Positions 43,190 through 52,481 are shown, counted from the stretch's first letter. The stretch: 64,000 nt of DNA from Caballeronia fortuita (GCF_001544835.2 NZ_FCNX02000014.1:62001-126000), one strand, 5' to 3'. Program-made: numbers and translations. The notes: generated from the letters alone by a model not told the origin.

Positions 43190-43835
43190 ATGTTGTTGCC
43201 GGATCCCGTATTCGTGTTGGTTTATTAGCACTGCCCCTGTGCGGGGCGGCAGTCACTTTCTTTGCTGCTGCAAAGAAAGTAACCAAAGAAAGCAGCTTCT
43301 CAGGCCCGCGGTCACACGCAGTTTGGGTAGTGCTCTCGTCCTCCGTGACACTCGCCTAAAGAGTGCCCTCGTAGGCCCAAGCGGGCGTGGATCGCGCACG
43401 GTCTGATTTGCCGTAACGCCAAGGGCGCTGGTTCAGCACGAAAGAGCATCGGCACAGCGCTACGCGCTGCCGTCGGGTATGCGAGGGAAACCGTCGGGGC
43501 GCATATGGTCGCGCTCGCGCTCGCGCTCGCGCTTGCACTCGCACACCCGATTGACCCATCGGCCGCGAAGCGGGCCGGCGCTATTCGGTGCTGAACCAGT
43601 TCGTTAGGCGTTGCGATGTGTCAGATCGTGCGCGATCCAAGCCGGGTGATTGTGATGAGGGCACTCTTTAGGCGAGTGCCATCTCGGACGAGAGAACTAC
43701 CCAAACTGCGTGTGACCGCGGGCCTGAAAAAGCTGCTTTCTTTGGTTACTTTCTTTGCAGCAGCAAAGAAAGTGACTGCCGCCCCGCACAGGGGCAACGC
43801 TAATAGACCAAACGAAAACGGGATCCGGCGACAAA
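43190..43835. mobile_element. Long inverted-repeat element, MITE-like
   Basis: Two arms of roughly 240 bp face each other: left 43192-43444, right about 43590-43828. They share near-identical blocks such as GGGGCGGCAGTCACTTTC and CTTTGCTGCTGCAAAGAAAG, and the outer ends both read CCGGATCCCGT. The middle (~145 bp) holds GCGCTC hexamers (43511-43540). On both strands the arms translate to the same meaningless AVTFFAAAKKVTKESSF, often mis-called as a gene in related genomes. No transposase is inside. I recall similar blocks as dispersed repeats in Burkholderia-group genomes; target duplication was not determined. Confidence 0.8.
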
Positions 43836-43938
43836 CCGGCAAAAAAAATCGCCGCTAAGCCAAAAGGGCCTTCATTGCCCGAGCGGAATGCTTTCTGTAT
43901 CGTGGCCCAAAGAATGCTGAATTACCTCAGCAGAGCCA

Positions 43939-45012
43939 ATGGAAAGCCCCAAAAAAATGGAACCCCAAAGCGAAGCGATCAAGACAGACGTATTGATCAT
44001 AGGCGCAGGCCCGGTAGGTCTATTCGCCGCATTCGAAGCCGGCGTGATAGGCCTCACATGCCAGATCGTCGATACGCTCGGTCGCATCGGCGGGCAATGC
44101 ATCGAACTCTATCCCGACAAACCCATCTACGACATTCCCGCCATCCCCTCATGCACCGCGCGCGAACTCGTCGATCGCCTGCTCGAGCAAATCCGCCCCT
44201 TCGACGTGCCGATTCACCTCGATCAACGCGTGCAATCCGTCGTCCAACGCGAGGACGATCATCGCTGGACCGTGACGACCGAAAACGGCATGACCTTCGA
44301 TTGCGCCGCCATCCTCATTGCCGCCGGTAATGGCGCCTTCGTGCCGCAGCGCCTGCAATTGCCCGAAGCCGCCGCGCTCGAAGGCAAGGACGTGCACTAC
44401 AGCGTTTCGCGCGCAGCGGACTTCGCCGGCAAGGAGATCATCGTCGCGGGCGGCGGCGATTCGGCGCTCGACTGGGCGCTCGCATTGAAGGGCATCGCGA
44501 AGAAGCTCACGCTCGTGCATCGGCGCAACGGTTTCTCCGCCGCGGCGAATTCCGTCGCGACGATGAAGCGCGCAGTCGAAGCAGGCGAAATGGATTTCGT
44601 CGTGGGCATGATCGAATCGCTCGATGCGCCCGATGGCCTTCTGCGCGGCGCACGCATCAAGCAAGTAGAAGGATCGGTCGATATCGCCGCCGACAAGATC
44701 GTCGCGCTCTATGGTCTCGTCTCCGAACTCGGGCCGATCGCGACATGGAATCTCGACGTGCGCGGCGGACGCATCGAAGTGGATACGTCGAACTATGAAT
44801 CGTCGCGGCCAGGCATCTTCGCGGTCGGCGACATCGCCAACTATCCGAACAAGCAGAAGCTGATTCTCTCGGGCTTTCACGAAGCCTCGCTCGCATTGCG
44901 CAAGGCATATTCATACGCTTATCCCGAGAAGAAACGCGTGCATGTGCATTCGAGCTACGACGCCAAACTCGCCGAACGCGTGAACGCCGCGCACGCGGCC
45001 GATAACGCGTGA
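43939..45012 (+). CDS. Ferredoxin/flavodoxin--NADP reductase, thioredoxin-reductase-like type
   Basis: 357 residues. KTDVLIIGAGPVGLFAAFEAG is the FAD Rossmann motif, and EIIVAGGGDSALDWALALKG the NADP one; IFAVGDIANYPNKQKLILSGF near residue 293 is the second flavin site. The redox CxxC of thioredoxin reductase is missing, as in FNR type 2 (YumC). It passes electrons between NADPH and ferredoxin or flavodoxin. ATG 43939 or 43957 are both possible. It is translationally coupled to the next gene. Confidence 0.88.
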   Translation: MESPKKMEPQSEAIKTDVLIIGAGPVGLFAAFEAGVIGLTCQIVDTLGRIGGQCIELYPDKPIYDIPAIPSCTARELVDRLLEQIRPFDVPIHLDQRVQSVVQREDDHRWTVTTENGMTFDCAAILIAAGNGAFVPQRLQLPEAAALEGKDVHYSVSRAADFAGKEIIVAGGGDSALDWALALKGIAKKLTLVHRRNGFSAAANSVATMKRAVEAGEMDFVVGMIESLDAPDGLLRGARIKQVEGSVDIAADKIVALYGLVSELGPIATWNLDVRGGRIEVDTSNYESSRPGIFAVGDIANYPNKQKLILSGFHEASLALRKAYSYAYPEKKRVHVHSSYDAKLAERVNAAHAADNA

Positions 45013-45719
45013 CCGGCCGCATCGTCGCGTGGCTGTTCATGGCGATCCTCGCCGGCGCGGCGATATTCGGCTATGCGGTGTACTCGAAGCGCATCGTACT
45101 GCCCGAGCAATACGATCCCTTCTCGCCGCTCGACGTGCGCGCGCCGCAAGGTCCGCTCACGCACTTCAAGCTCTGGCGCACGATGCACGACGCACAACTC
45201 TGCGACGCCGCGCTCGCGCGTTCCGGTCTCGTCTATCGCGACATGGCCGATTCGACAGGGCCGGGCGGCTGCGAACTCAAGGACGTCGTGCGCGTGACGC
45301 AAACGCAGGACGTGCGCTTTAGCGCGCCGTTTCTCGCAACCTGTCCGCTCGCGCTCGGCATCGCGTATTTCGATCAGCAGTATCTTCAGCAGGCCGCGCT
45401 CGATACGTATGGCGAGCGCGTCGTGCGTGTCGAACATGTCGGCAGCTATGCATGCCGCAACGTGAATCATCAGCAGGACACGGCGCTGAGTCAGCATGCA
45501 AGCGCGAACGCCATCGATCTCACGGCGTTCGTGCTCGACGATGGACGCCGCATCACGCTCGCGCGCTGGGACGATGCGGCATCGCCCGACGGACAGTTCT
45601 TGCGGCGCATCCACGACGGCGCATGCAACGCCTTCGATACGACGCTCGGCCCCGACTACAACGCCTTGCACAAGACGCACTTTCACGTCGACATGGGTCC
45701 GTACCGCATCTGCCGATGA
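45009..45719 (+). CDS. Extensin-like (DUF) exported protein, LAS-peptidase-like
   Basis: 236 residues with an N-terminal membrane anchor (about 5-25). The C-terminal part has the extensin-like family features: CDAALARSGLVY, LSQHASANAIDLTAF and LHKTHFHVDMGPYRICR. The SxHxxxxAxD and HxH pattern is that of LAS (VanY/MepA-like) zinc peptidases that cut peptidoglycan cross-links. Cysteines suggest an oxidised periplasmic domain. GTG start overlaps the FNR gene stop by 4 nt. A peptidoglycan role is inferred from the fold. Confidence 0.75.
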   Translation: MTGRIVAWLFMAILAGAAIFGYAVYSKRIVLPEQYDPFSPLDVRAPQGPLTHFKLWRTMHDAQLCDAALARSGLVYRDMADSTGPGGCELKDVVRVTQTQDVRFSAPFLATCPLALGIAYFDQQYLQQAALDTYGERVVRVEHVGSYACRNVNHQQDTALSQHASANAIDLTAFVLDDGRRITLARWDDAASPDGQFLRRIHDGACNAFDTTLGPDYNALHKTHFHVDMGPYRICR

Positions 45720-45720
45720 A

Positions 45721-46395
45721 TCACGCGTGCCGGCACATCGCGTGATCGTGAGGCTGATCGTTCCACGCCGAGCCCAGGATGATGCTGCAGAAGTTCAGCC
45801 GCCTGTAGCTCGGATCCTTCAGCGCGAGCACGTCGGCCTTCACGTTGCCGAACGTCGATTCGGGCTTGGCGATCGTGCCTTTGGCGAACGCATCGATGAT
45901 GCCTTCCTTGAAGTTCGCCTCACGCGGATGCGCCGCGACCACCAGCCGCCGCTGATCGGCGCTGAACTCGTCGTAGGCGAGCCCGAGCACATCCATTTCG
46001 ACGCCCGCCGTGACGAGCGCGACCACCGGTTTCTTGTGCTGCGGAATGCCGGGCGTCGTATGCAGCGCGATTGCATCCCACACCTGCTCGATCTCGCTCT
46101 CGCCGATGCCATGCCGATGCAGAAAGTCGCGCGCCGCATTCGCGCCATCGACTTCGAAGCGGTCGTGCGGGCTGCTGTATGCGTCGGTCAGGCCCATGTC
46201 GTGGAACATCGCGCCGATATACAGCAGTTCGGGATCGTACTTAAGTTGCTTGCGTTCGCCCGCGAGCGCGCCGAACAGAAACACGCGGCGCGAGTGGTGA
46301 TAAAGGAGATCGGGCTCGGTATCGCGTACGAGTTGCGTGGCTTCACGCGCCATGTTGCTGTCGGGAATCCTGATGCCTGCGATGATTTCACTCAT
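45721..46395 (-). CDS. HD-domain protein (cyanamide hydratase-like)
   Basis: 224 residues. The HD metal site is visible as His33/His34 (LLYHHSRRVF), His65-Asp66 (AMFHDMGL), a later His (AIALHTTPG) and an Asp near the end of the core. The pattern resembles the cyanamide hydratase/DDI2-like branch of HD proteins. It is divergent from a GlxA-type regulator; DJ-1/AraC regulators beside nitrile- or isonitrile-handling enzymes are common. Its 3' end meets the extensin-like gene stop to stop. Start ATG 46395 gives MSEIIAGIRIPDS. Confidence 0.8.
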   Translation of the reverse strand: MSEIIAGIRIPDSNMAREATQLVRDTEPDLLYHHSRRVFLFGALAGERKQLKYDPELLYIGAMFHDMGLTDAYSSPHDRFEVDGANAARDFLHRHGIGESEIEQVWDAIALHTTPGIPQHKKPVVALVTAGVEMDVLGLAYDEFSADQRRLVVAAHPREANFKEGIIDAFAKGTIAKPESTFGNVKADVLALKDPSYRRLNFCSIILGSAWNDQPHDHAMCRHA

Positions 46396-46579
46396 GTTGA
46401 CGGCTCCGTTTCGAAGGTCGATGAAAGACGCGATCGCTTGCGCGTTGCTAAAATCGCGCAGCGCGTCCGATGCCTTCGAGTGTCGGCAAAACGCGTCCAC
46501 GTCTCAACCAGAACGACGCGTCGAACACTGCCAGGCACACGCCGTCTTCTGCCACGCGCTCATCACACTTCTTCATCCG

Positions 46580-47548
46580 ATGCGTACAGTCGCGATCGCA
46601 ATCTTTCAGGGCGTGCAGGCGCTCGATGTCGCCGGCCCCGTCGATGTCTTCGCGGAAGCGAACGGGTTCATCGCCGCATCGGACGCGTACGAGATCACGC
46701 TCGTCGGCCCCGAGGAGCGCATCGTGCGCGCGTCGAACGGCACGCGGCTCGTCGCGGATCTGTCATTCGCCGAAGGGCACGCGCGCTTTGGCACCGCGCT
46801 CGTCGCGGGCGGCCCGACGCTTCCCTTCGATACACCGGACGCGCATCTCACCGCATGGCTCACCGATGTCGCATCGCACTGCGGGCGCTACGGCTCGATC
46901 TGCACGGGCGCATTCGCGCTCGGTCACGCGGGCCTGCTCGATGACCGCGATGTCACCACGCACTGGCAGAACGCGCCGCGTCTCGCGGAGCGTTTTCCGC
47001 GCGCACGCGTCGAGCTGGATCGCATCTACATGCGCGACGGCAATCTCGTCACGTCGGCGGGCGTGACGGCGGGCATCGATGTCGCGCTCGCGCTCGTCGC
47101 CGAAGATCACGGCGCGCAGGTCGCGCTCGCGGTGGCCAAGCGCCTCGTCGTGTTCGCACAGCGGCGCGGCGGCCAATCGCAGTTCAGCCCGTATCTGAGC
47201 GCGCCCGCCGACGACACGTCGCCCGTCGCGAAAGTGCAGGCGCACGTAATGGAGCACATCGGCGAGCGGCTCTCGGTCGCGCAACTGGCGCGCGTCGCGG
47301 GCATGAGCGAGCGCAGCTTCGCGCGCGCCTTCGTGCAGCTCGCGCAGATAACGCCGCACGAGTTCGTCGAACGCGCGCGCATCGACGCGGCGCGCAATAT
47401 GCTCGAAAGCAGCGACACGCCGCTGAAGACCGTCGCTTACGACTGCGGTTTCGGCACGGCGGACCGCATGCGGCTCGTGTTCACGCGTCGGCTCGGAGTA
47501 TCGCCGAACGATTATCGGCAGAGCTTTCGCGCGCGTTTTTCGAATTGA
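46580..47548 (+). CDS. GlxA family transcriptional regulator (DJ-1/PfpI + AraC)
   Basis: 322 residues. Residues 1-170 are a DJ-1/PfpI-like domain (AIFQGVQALDVAGPVDVF, with YGSICTGAFAL around the nucleophile-elbow Cys), and the C-terminal 90 residues are an AraC-type double helix-turn-helix (LSVAQLARVAGMSERSFARAF, then AYDCGFGTADRMRLVFTRRL). Start 46580 gives the conserved MRTVAIAIFQGVQ. It probably regulates the divergent HD gene. Confidence 0.9.
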   Translation: MRTVAIAIFQGVQALDVAGPVDVFAEANGFIAASDAYEITLVGPEERIVRASNGTRLVADLSFAEGHARFGTALVAGGPTLPFDTPDAHLTAWLTDVASHCGRYGSICTGAFALGHAGLLDDRDVTTHWQNAPRLAERFPRARVELDRIYMRDGNLVTSAGVTAGIDVALALVAEDHGAQVALAVAKRLVVFAQRRGGQSQFSPYLSAPADDTSPVAKVQAHVMEHIGERLSVAQLARVAGMSERSFARAFVQLAQITPHEFVERARIDAARNMLESSDTPLKTVAYDCGFGTADRMRLVFTRRLGVSPNDYRQSFRARFSN

Positions 47549-47661
47549 CCGGCGGCTCGCGCGACAACGCGTCACGCAGGGTTCGCTAAAATTGAGATGA
47601 ACGCGGCACGTGCGGCAGTGCGCGCGCCGCAGAATCCACCCTCGACATATCGGAACAGCGA

Positions 47662-48159
47662 ATGACGAATCAAGAGACCGCCATGCTGGAACCCTACGAA
47701 CGACGCGCGCTGCTGCTGCATCTCGGCGACGTGCTGGAGTCGGTGTTTTGCCTGAGCCAATGCGCCGACGAATACGCGAGCATCGGCGATGCGGTGAACG
47801 GCAACGATGCGCTCGCGGGCTTTACGCTGCTCGGCTTCATCGATGCGAAGATGACGCCGCGCGATTTCATCCGCCGCGCGTCGGGCGCGTTTTTCGTGTG
47901 GCCGAAAGCGTTGCTCGACGAGACGCTGAATCGCCCGATGATCGCCAACACGGTCAAGCACGATCTCTTTGCGGATAACGCGAAAGGCTGGAATGGCTAC
48001 GTCGACGAGCGGCGCAAGGACGTGCCGTGGTTCGGCGAAGACTTGCCGGATGTCGCAACGAGCGCCGCACCCGCTCACGAGGCGCAGCCGGCTTCGGAGC
48101 CGGACAAGCCCTCGCGCTATGCGACGTGGCCGTGGCCCGATAAACCCGCCGACGCCTGA
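47662..48159 (+). CDS. Conserved hypothetical protein, unknown function
   Basis: 165 residues, soluble, no signal peptide. The N-terminal 100 residues look folded (ALLLHLGDVLESVFCLSQCA, FIDAKMTPRDFIRRASGAFF), and the last 40 are a Pro/Ala-rich tail (TSAAPAHEAQPASEPDKPSR). Two Cys four apart (FCLSQC) are not a known motif. It follows the GlxA gene by 113 nt. I do not recognise the family. Confidence 0.68.
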   Translation: MTNQETAMLEPYERRALLLHLGDVLESVFCLSQCADEYASIGDAVNGNDALAGFTLLGFIDAKMTPRDFIRRASGAFFVWPKALLDETLNRPMIANTVKHDLFADNAKGWNGYVDERRKDVPWFGEDLPDVATSAAPAHEAQPASEPDKPSRYATWPWPDKPADA

Positions 48160-48160
48160 T

Positions 48161-48454
48161 CTATTGCTTCTTGCCCATGCCGCTCGCGCCTGAATCGAAG
48201 CCGAGTCCGTTCGGACGATCCGGCGCGGCGCCCTTGCCCGACGATGTCTTGCCGGGCCGCGTCTTGAGCGCATCGCTGGCATTCGCGGCGGCCGCCGCCG
48301 GCGGCGTCACGTTCTTCTCCTGATACGCAGGCGTGCTGTCGTATTCGAGCTTGCTGGGCTTCTGCGGCGCCTGCTGCGCGCTCGCAACGACCGCCAGCGT
48401 GCCGCCGAGGAGTATCCCCGTCATGCGCCCGAGTGTGCCGATGTTGGGTCTCAT
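48161..48454 (-). CDS. Small exported protein, unknown function
   Basis: 97 residues. Signal peptide about 1-26 (GRMTGILLGGTLAVVASAQ) with a strong GGGAGG ribosome site before ATG 48454. The mature protein is Ala/Pro/Lys/Gly-rich and looks disordered (SKLEYDSTPAYQEKNV, DRPNGLGFDSGASGMGKKQ). It is convergent with the preceding gene with one base between stops. No family recognised. Confidence 0.62.
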   Translation of the reverse strand: MRPNIGTLGRMTGILLGGTLAVVASAQQAPQKPSKLEYDSTPAYQEKNVTPPAAAAANASDALKTRPGKTSSGKGAAPDRPNGLGFDSGASGMGKKQ

Positions 48455-48652
48455 CTGCTGCCTCCCTTTGTTCTGCGCTTTCCATTTCCACAGCAAGGCG
48501 TGGACCTGGCCGCAAGCGGCGAGCCGTCGCACGTTTGCCGTTGCGCAAGGTTCGTCGCGTTAAGCCGAACGTGACGATACGCATTGATCGCCGTCAAAAG
48601 CGCGCCGCGCCGCGCCCGGGACAATTCTCGTTTTAACGTGGAAAAGCAAGAA

Positions 48653-49297
48653 ATGAGAAAAGGTCTCGGAGCAGTGGTCCTGGCATGTGCGGCGTTGTTC
48701 GCGGGCGCGGCGCACGCGGCGGGCGATGCAACGTCGGGTGATTCGATGGGCGGCATTCACGCCGGCGACGTGCTGGTCCGCCTGCGCGCGATCAGCATTC
48801 AGCCCGATGTCAAAGCGGGCGGCGCGCTCGGCTCGCTCGGCGTCGACGTGAACAATGCGATCGTGCCGGAGCTCGACTTCACCTACATGATTCGCGACGA
48901 TATCGGCGTCGAGCTGATTCTCGGCACGTCGCGGCATCAGGTGACGTCGAGCATCGGCGGATTGGGCGGCGTGGGCGTGCTGCCGCCGACGCTGCTCCTG
49001 CAATATCACTTCAATCACGCGGGCCGCGTGCGTCCGTACGTCGGCGCGGGCCTGAACTACACGTACTTCTACAACGACAAGCTCAAGGCCGGCGATACAC
49101 CCGTGTCGATCAAGCACAGCAGCTTCGGCCCGGCGCTGCAGGCGGGCGTCGACGTTCAGGTCGCGAAGAATCTCTTCGTCAACGCGGACGTGAAGAAGAT
49201 CTGGATGCGCACGAGCGCGTCGGCGGGCGGCGCCGATCTCGGCTCGCTCAAGATCGACCCGTGGGTGATCGGCCTGGGCGTCGGCATGAAGTTCTGA
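48653..49297 (+). CDS. OmpW family outer-membrane protein
   Basis: 214 residues, signal peptide 1-22 (FAGAAHAAG). GDVLVRLRAISIQPD, LDFTYMIRDDIGVELILGTS and PTLLLQYHFNHAGRVRPYVG are the OmpW signature motifs; the chain ends in VGMKF with a terminal Phe, as needed for BAM insertion. It forms an eight-stranded barrel with a hydrophobic channel. ATG 48653 begins the signal peptide. Confidence 0.92.
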   Translation: MRKGLGAVVLACAALFAGAAHAAGDATSGDSMGGIHAGDVLVRLRAISIQPDVKAGGALGSLGVDVNNAIVPELDFTYMIRDDIGVELILGTSRHQVTSSIGGLGGVGVLPPTLLLQYHFNHAGRVRPYVGAGLNYTYFYNDKLKAGDTPVSIKHSSFGPALQAGVDVQVAKNLFVNADVKKIWMRTSASAGGADLGSLKIDPWVIGLGVGMKF

Positions 49298-49502
49298 TCG
49301 CGCGGCACGCTCCGGCGCGTGTGCGCCGCGCCGCGCATCGTCCGCAAATTGGCGGAAGATGCCGGTGCTTCTGGCGTGGACGGTTCGGCGGTCGCGGTAT
49401 CCTTGACAGCAGGCCCGGCGCAGACTCGCGCCGCCCGACGCATGTGCGGGCGGCGCAGTATCTGCAACGACTAATAAAACCGCATCGGGGAACTGCAAGC
49501 CA

Positions 49503-50075
49503 ATGAGACCTTCCACTTACGCGGGAATCGCGTTGCTCGCGGCGTGTGGCGCCGCCTTCGCACAACAGCCGCTCACCGTGCCCGGACGCAGCCAGAGCGC
49601 CTGGCAGCAATCCGTCGATAACGCCGCCTGCTACGGCTATGCCAATCAGACGACCAAAGTGAACATGGCGCGCGAGCCGCAGACGCAGCCGCGCGATGCG
49701 CAGGCTCAGCGCGATGCGCGCACGCTCACGCCGCCGCGTCCCGTCGAGCCGCCGCTGCCGCCGGGCGCATCGGGCGCGTCGGCAGCATCGGCGGCGCACG
49801 CGGCTTCGGGAGCGGTGCCGGCATCGGGTACGGTTGCAGCTTCCGGCGCATCGGCGACGATGGCTTCAGGCGCGTTGCCGCATCCCGCATCGGGGACGAT
49901 ACCGGCAATGCCGGCCGTGCCAGCATCGATGGCGGCGGGCGCATCCGGCGCATCCGATGCGATCTACGGCGGCGACATGAAGATGCCGCCGCTGCCGCCG
50001 CCCGAACCGCCGATGACGCGCTACTGGCGCGCCTACAGCGAATGTATGCAGAACCGCGGCTACTTCACGCGATGA
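49503..50075 (+). CDS. Exported Ala/Ser/Pro-rich protein, unknown function
   Basis: 190 residues with a signal peptide (1-21, GAAFAQQ). A short conserved-looking N-terminal part has Cys43 (NAACYGYANQTTKV); residues 85-150 are low-complexity ASG/PAS repeats; the end is polar with Cys183 (RYWRAYSECMQNRGYFTR). Two Cys could form a disulfide joining the ends. Probably an envelope linker protein; no family recognised. Its stop overlaps the next start. Confidence 0.68.
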   Translation: MRPSTYAGIALLAACGAAFAQQPLTVPGRSQSAWQQSVDNAACYGYANQTTKVNMAREPQTQPRDAQAQRDARTLTPPRPVEPPLPPGASGASAASAAHAASGAVPASGTVAASGASATMASGALPHPASGTIPAMPAVPASMAAGASGASDAIYGGDMKMPPLPPPEPPMTRYWRAYSECMQNRGYFTR

Positions 50076-50465
50076 ATCAGCAGGTTCACGAAGGCGGATG
50101 CGCATGCGGCGCGGTGCGCGTGCGCGTCGCGGGCGCGCCGAAGGAAGTGAATCTGTGTCATTGCATGACGTGCCGGCGCATCCACGGCGCGCCGTTCGGC
50201 GTGTACGCGATCTTCCCGCGCGATGCGGTTTCCGTGTCGGGCGACACGGTCGTGGGCGAGTTCCGCGACGGGCAGGCGGCATCACTGTCCGGCGTGCGGC
50301 TCGCCCGTCTATCTGACGTTCGACGGCGTCGACGAAATCGAAGTGCCGACCGGCATCTTCGATGAAACCGGCCTCTATCCGCCGCAGTACGAAATCTGGT
50401 GCAAGAACGCCGAGCCGTGGCACGACGCGCAAGGACGGCCGCGTTTCGTTCGCGGCACGCCCTGA
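50072..50465 (+). pseudogene. GFA family zinc protein, frameshifted
   Basis: The first part, MNQQVHEGGCACGAVRV then LCHCMTCRR, and the second, HHCPACGSPVYLTFDGVDE, are the three cysteine motifs of the GFA (glutathione-dependent formaldehyde-activating enzyme-like) fold, but they lie in different frames. One extra base near 50273-50281 joins them; read through, the protein would be about 130 residues. In the original frame translation stops at 50365. It may be a real inactivation or a sequencing error. Start overlaps the previous stop (ATGA). Confidence 0.8.
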
Positions 50466-50474
50466 TTCAAACCA

Positions 50475-51485
50475 TCAACATTCGACGATCGCCTTCACGA
50501 CGCCGGCCTTCGGATCGAGCAGCGACGAGAACTGCGTGGGCACGTCGTTCAACGTCAGCCGGTGGGTGTTGAGCGCATCCGTCGGCACTTCGCCCTTGCG
50601 CATCGCCGCGAGCACGGTCTCGAAGTCTTCGGGCGTCGCGTTGCGGCTCGCGAGCAGCGTCGCTTCGCGCTTGTGGAACTCGGGATCGGCAAAGGAAATG
50701 CGGTCCGGCACGATCGACACCAGCACATACTTCCCGCCATGCGCGATGAACTCGAAGCCGCGCTCCATCGCGCGTGAATTGCCGGTCGCATCGAACACGA
50801 CATCGAAGAATTCGCCGTTCGTGAGCGTCGACAGTTGTTCCTTGTCGTGCTCGCCGATCTGTACCGTCGCGTCCACTTTCAGCTCGCGCTTGCAGAACGC
50901 CAGGCGGTCTTCGCGCGTATCGAGCGCGGTGACGTTCGCGCCGCGCAGTCGCGCGAAGGTAAGCGCGGCCATGCCGATCGGGCCCGTGCCGACGACCAGC
51001 ACGCGCTGCCCCGGCTGCACGTCCGCGCGGCGCACGGCGTGCGCGCCGATCGCGAGAAATTCGACCATTGCGGCCTGATCGAGCGTGACGCCCTCGGCCT
51101 TATGGACGAATTGCGCGGGCAGATTCAGATATTCGGTGAATGCGCCGTCGCGATGCACGCCGAGCACCTGGATATTCACGCAGCAATTGGTCTTGCCCTG
51201 ACGGCACGCGATGCACTTGCCGCACGACAGATACGGCATCACATACACGGTATCGCCCGCCTTCAGGCCGCTCGCCGCGTCCGCTTCCTCGATCACGCCC
51301 GACAACTCGTGGCCCATCACGCGCGGATACGATAGATACGGCTGATTGCCGGTGAAGATGTGCAGATCGGTTCCGCACACGCCGACGCGCTTCACGCGCA
51401 GCAGCACTTCGTTGTCGCCGCGCTGGGGCTTTTCGCGCTGTTCGGCTTTCAGGGTTCCGGGCGTTTCGCAGATGACGGTCAGCAT
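50475..51485 (-). CDS. Zinc-dependent alcohol dehydrogenase family protein
   Basis: 336 residues. Catalytic zinc site GVCGTDLHIFTGN and GHELSGVIEE, structural zinc cluster CGKCIACRQGKTNCC, and the Rossmann motif VVGTGPIGMAAL. The layout is that of sorbitol/threonine/L-galactonate or L-gulonate-5-dehydrogenases (RspB-like). It should oxidise a polyol or sugar acid with NAD. No pathway gene is adjacent. Confidence 0.88.
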   Translation of the reverse strand: MLTVICETPGTLKAEQREKPQRGDNEVLLRVKRVGVCGTDLHIFTGNQPYLSYPRVMGHELSGVIEEADAASGLKAGDTVYVMPYLSCGKCIACRQGKTNCCVNIQVLGVHRDGAFTEYLNLPAQFVHKAEGVTLDQAAMVEFLAIGAHAVRRADVQPGQRVLVVGTGPIGMAALTFARLRGANVTALDTREDRLAFCKRELKVDATVQIGEHDKEQLSTLTNGEFFDVVFDATGNSRAMERGFEFIAHGGKYVLVSIVPDRISFADPEFHKREATLLASRNATPEDFETVLAAMRKGEVPTDALNTHRLTLNDVPTQFSSLLDPKAGVVKAIVEC

Positions 51486-51656
51486 GCTGGATGTCTCGAT
51501 ATGTCGTTGGAGTGGGGCATCGACAATCTAACGAGGCGCGCTGTTTTGGTCAAGCCAATTTGAATCCTGAAAAAGTGGTAAGGCCAGCGACGTTCGCGGT
51601 TTCGCCTTATATTTCCACGGGAGCACATCGCTCTGACAAGGAAAAAAGGACGGCAC

Positions 51657-52478
51657 GTGCAGCAGCTTCATGAATTCGTCGAGCGGCATCCGCGGCTTTT
51701 CGTGCTATCGGGCGCGGGCATCAGCACGGAATCGGGCATTCCGTGTTATCGCGACCGCGAGGGTCAGCGCACAGGCCGCGCGCCCATTCTGCTGAAGGAT
51801 TTTCTCGGCTCCGACTACGCGCGGCGGCGTTACTGGGCGCGCAGTCTGATCGGCTGGCCGGTCGTGCAGAACGCGCAGCCGAACGCCGCGCATCACGCGT
51901 TGCGCGCGCTCGCGGCGCGTTCACGGGTGCATCGGCTCGTCACGCAGAACGTCGATGGCCTGCACACGCGCGCGGGCAATCCCGACGTCATCGAATTGCA
52001 CGGCAATATCGGGCGGGTGCGCTGTATCGAATGCGGCGAGCGGCATACGCGCGCGGCCGTCCAGCGCATGCTGGAGGCGGCGAATCCGGCGTTCGCCGGC
52101 TATACGGCGCCCGCGGTTCCGGACGGCGACGCGCAGATCGAGGATCTCGACTTCGCATCGTTCGATGTGCCGGGTTGCACGCGCTGCGGCGGCGTGCTCA
52201 AGCCCGATGTGGTGTTCTTCGGCGAAAGCGTGCCGCGCGTGCTCGTCGACGACGCCGCGCGCTCGCTCGAAGCCGCCGACGCGATGCTCGTCGTGGGCTC
52301 GTCGCTGATGGTGTATTCGGGCTACCGGTTCTGCGAATGGGCCGCGAAGAGCGGCAAGCCGATCGCGGCGATCAACATCGGCAAGACGCGCGCCGATGCG
52401 CTCCTCGCGCTGAAAGTCGAAGCGCCGTGTTCGGACGCGCTCGAACGTTTGATCGAGCTTCTCGACGCGCGTCCCTGA
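51657..52478 (+). CDS. Sir2 family NAD-dependent protein deacylase
   Basis: 273 residues. GAGIST at 19-24 (NAD), TQNVDGLHTRAG near 96-107, catalytic His115 (IELHGN) and zinc cysteines Cys123, Cys126, Cys174, Cys177 are all present. The 47-residue span between zinc pairs holds an insert (AANPAFAGYTAPAVPDGDAQ) typical of the mitochondrial SIRT4-like class II sirtuins. GTG 51657 is the start. Substrate unknown. Confidence 0.9.
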   Translation: MQQLHEFVERHPRLFVLSGAGISTESGIPCYRDREGQRTGRAPILLKDFLGSDYARRRYWARSLIGWPVVQNAQPNAAHHALRALAARSRVHRLVTQNVDGLHTRAGNPDVIELHGNIGRVRCIECGERHTRAAVQRMLEAANPAFAGYTAPAVPDGDAQIEDLDFASFDVPGCTRCGGVLKPDVVFFGESVPRVLVDDAARSLEAADAMLVVGSSLMVYSGYRFCEWAAKSGKPIAAINIGKTRADALLALKVEAPCSDALERLIELLDARP

Positions 52479-52481
52479 CGG

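Noticed and set aside
43123..43406. Frames with poly-Cys or poly-Leu followed by AVTFFAAAKKVTKES
   Set aside because: They translate a 9-bp tandem repeat and the arm of an inverted repeat; the same peptide appears on both strands of the element.
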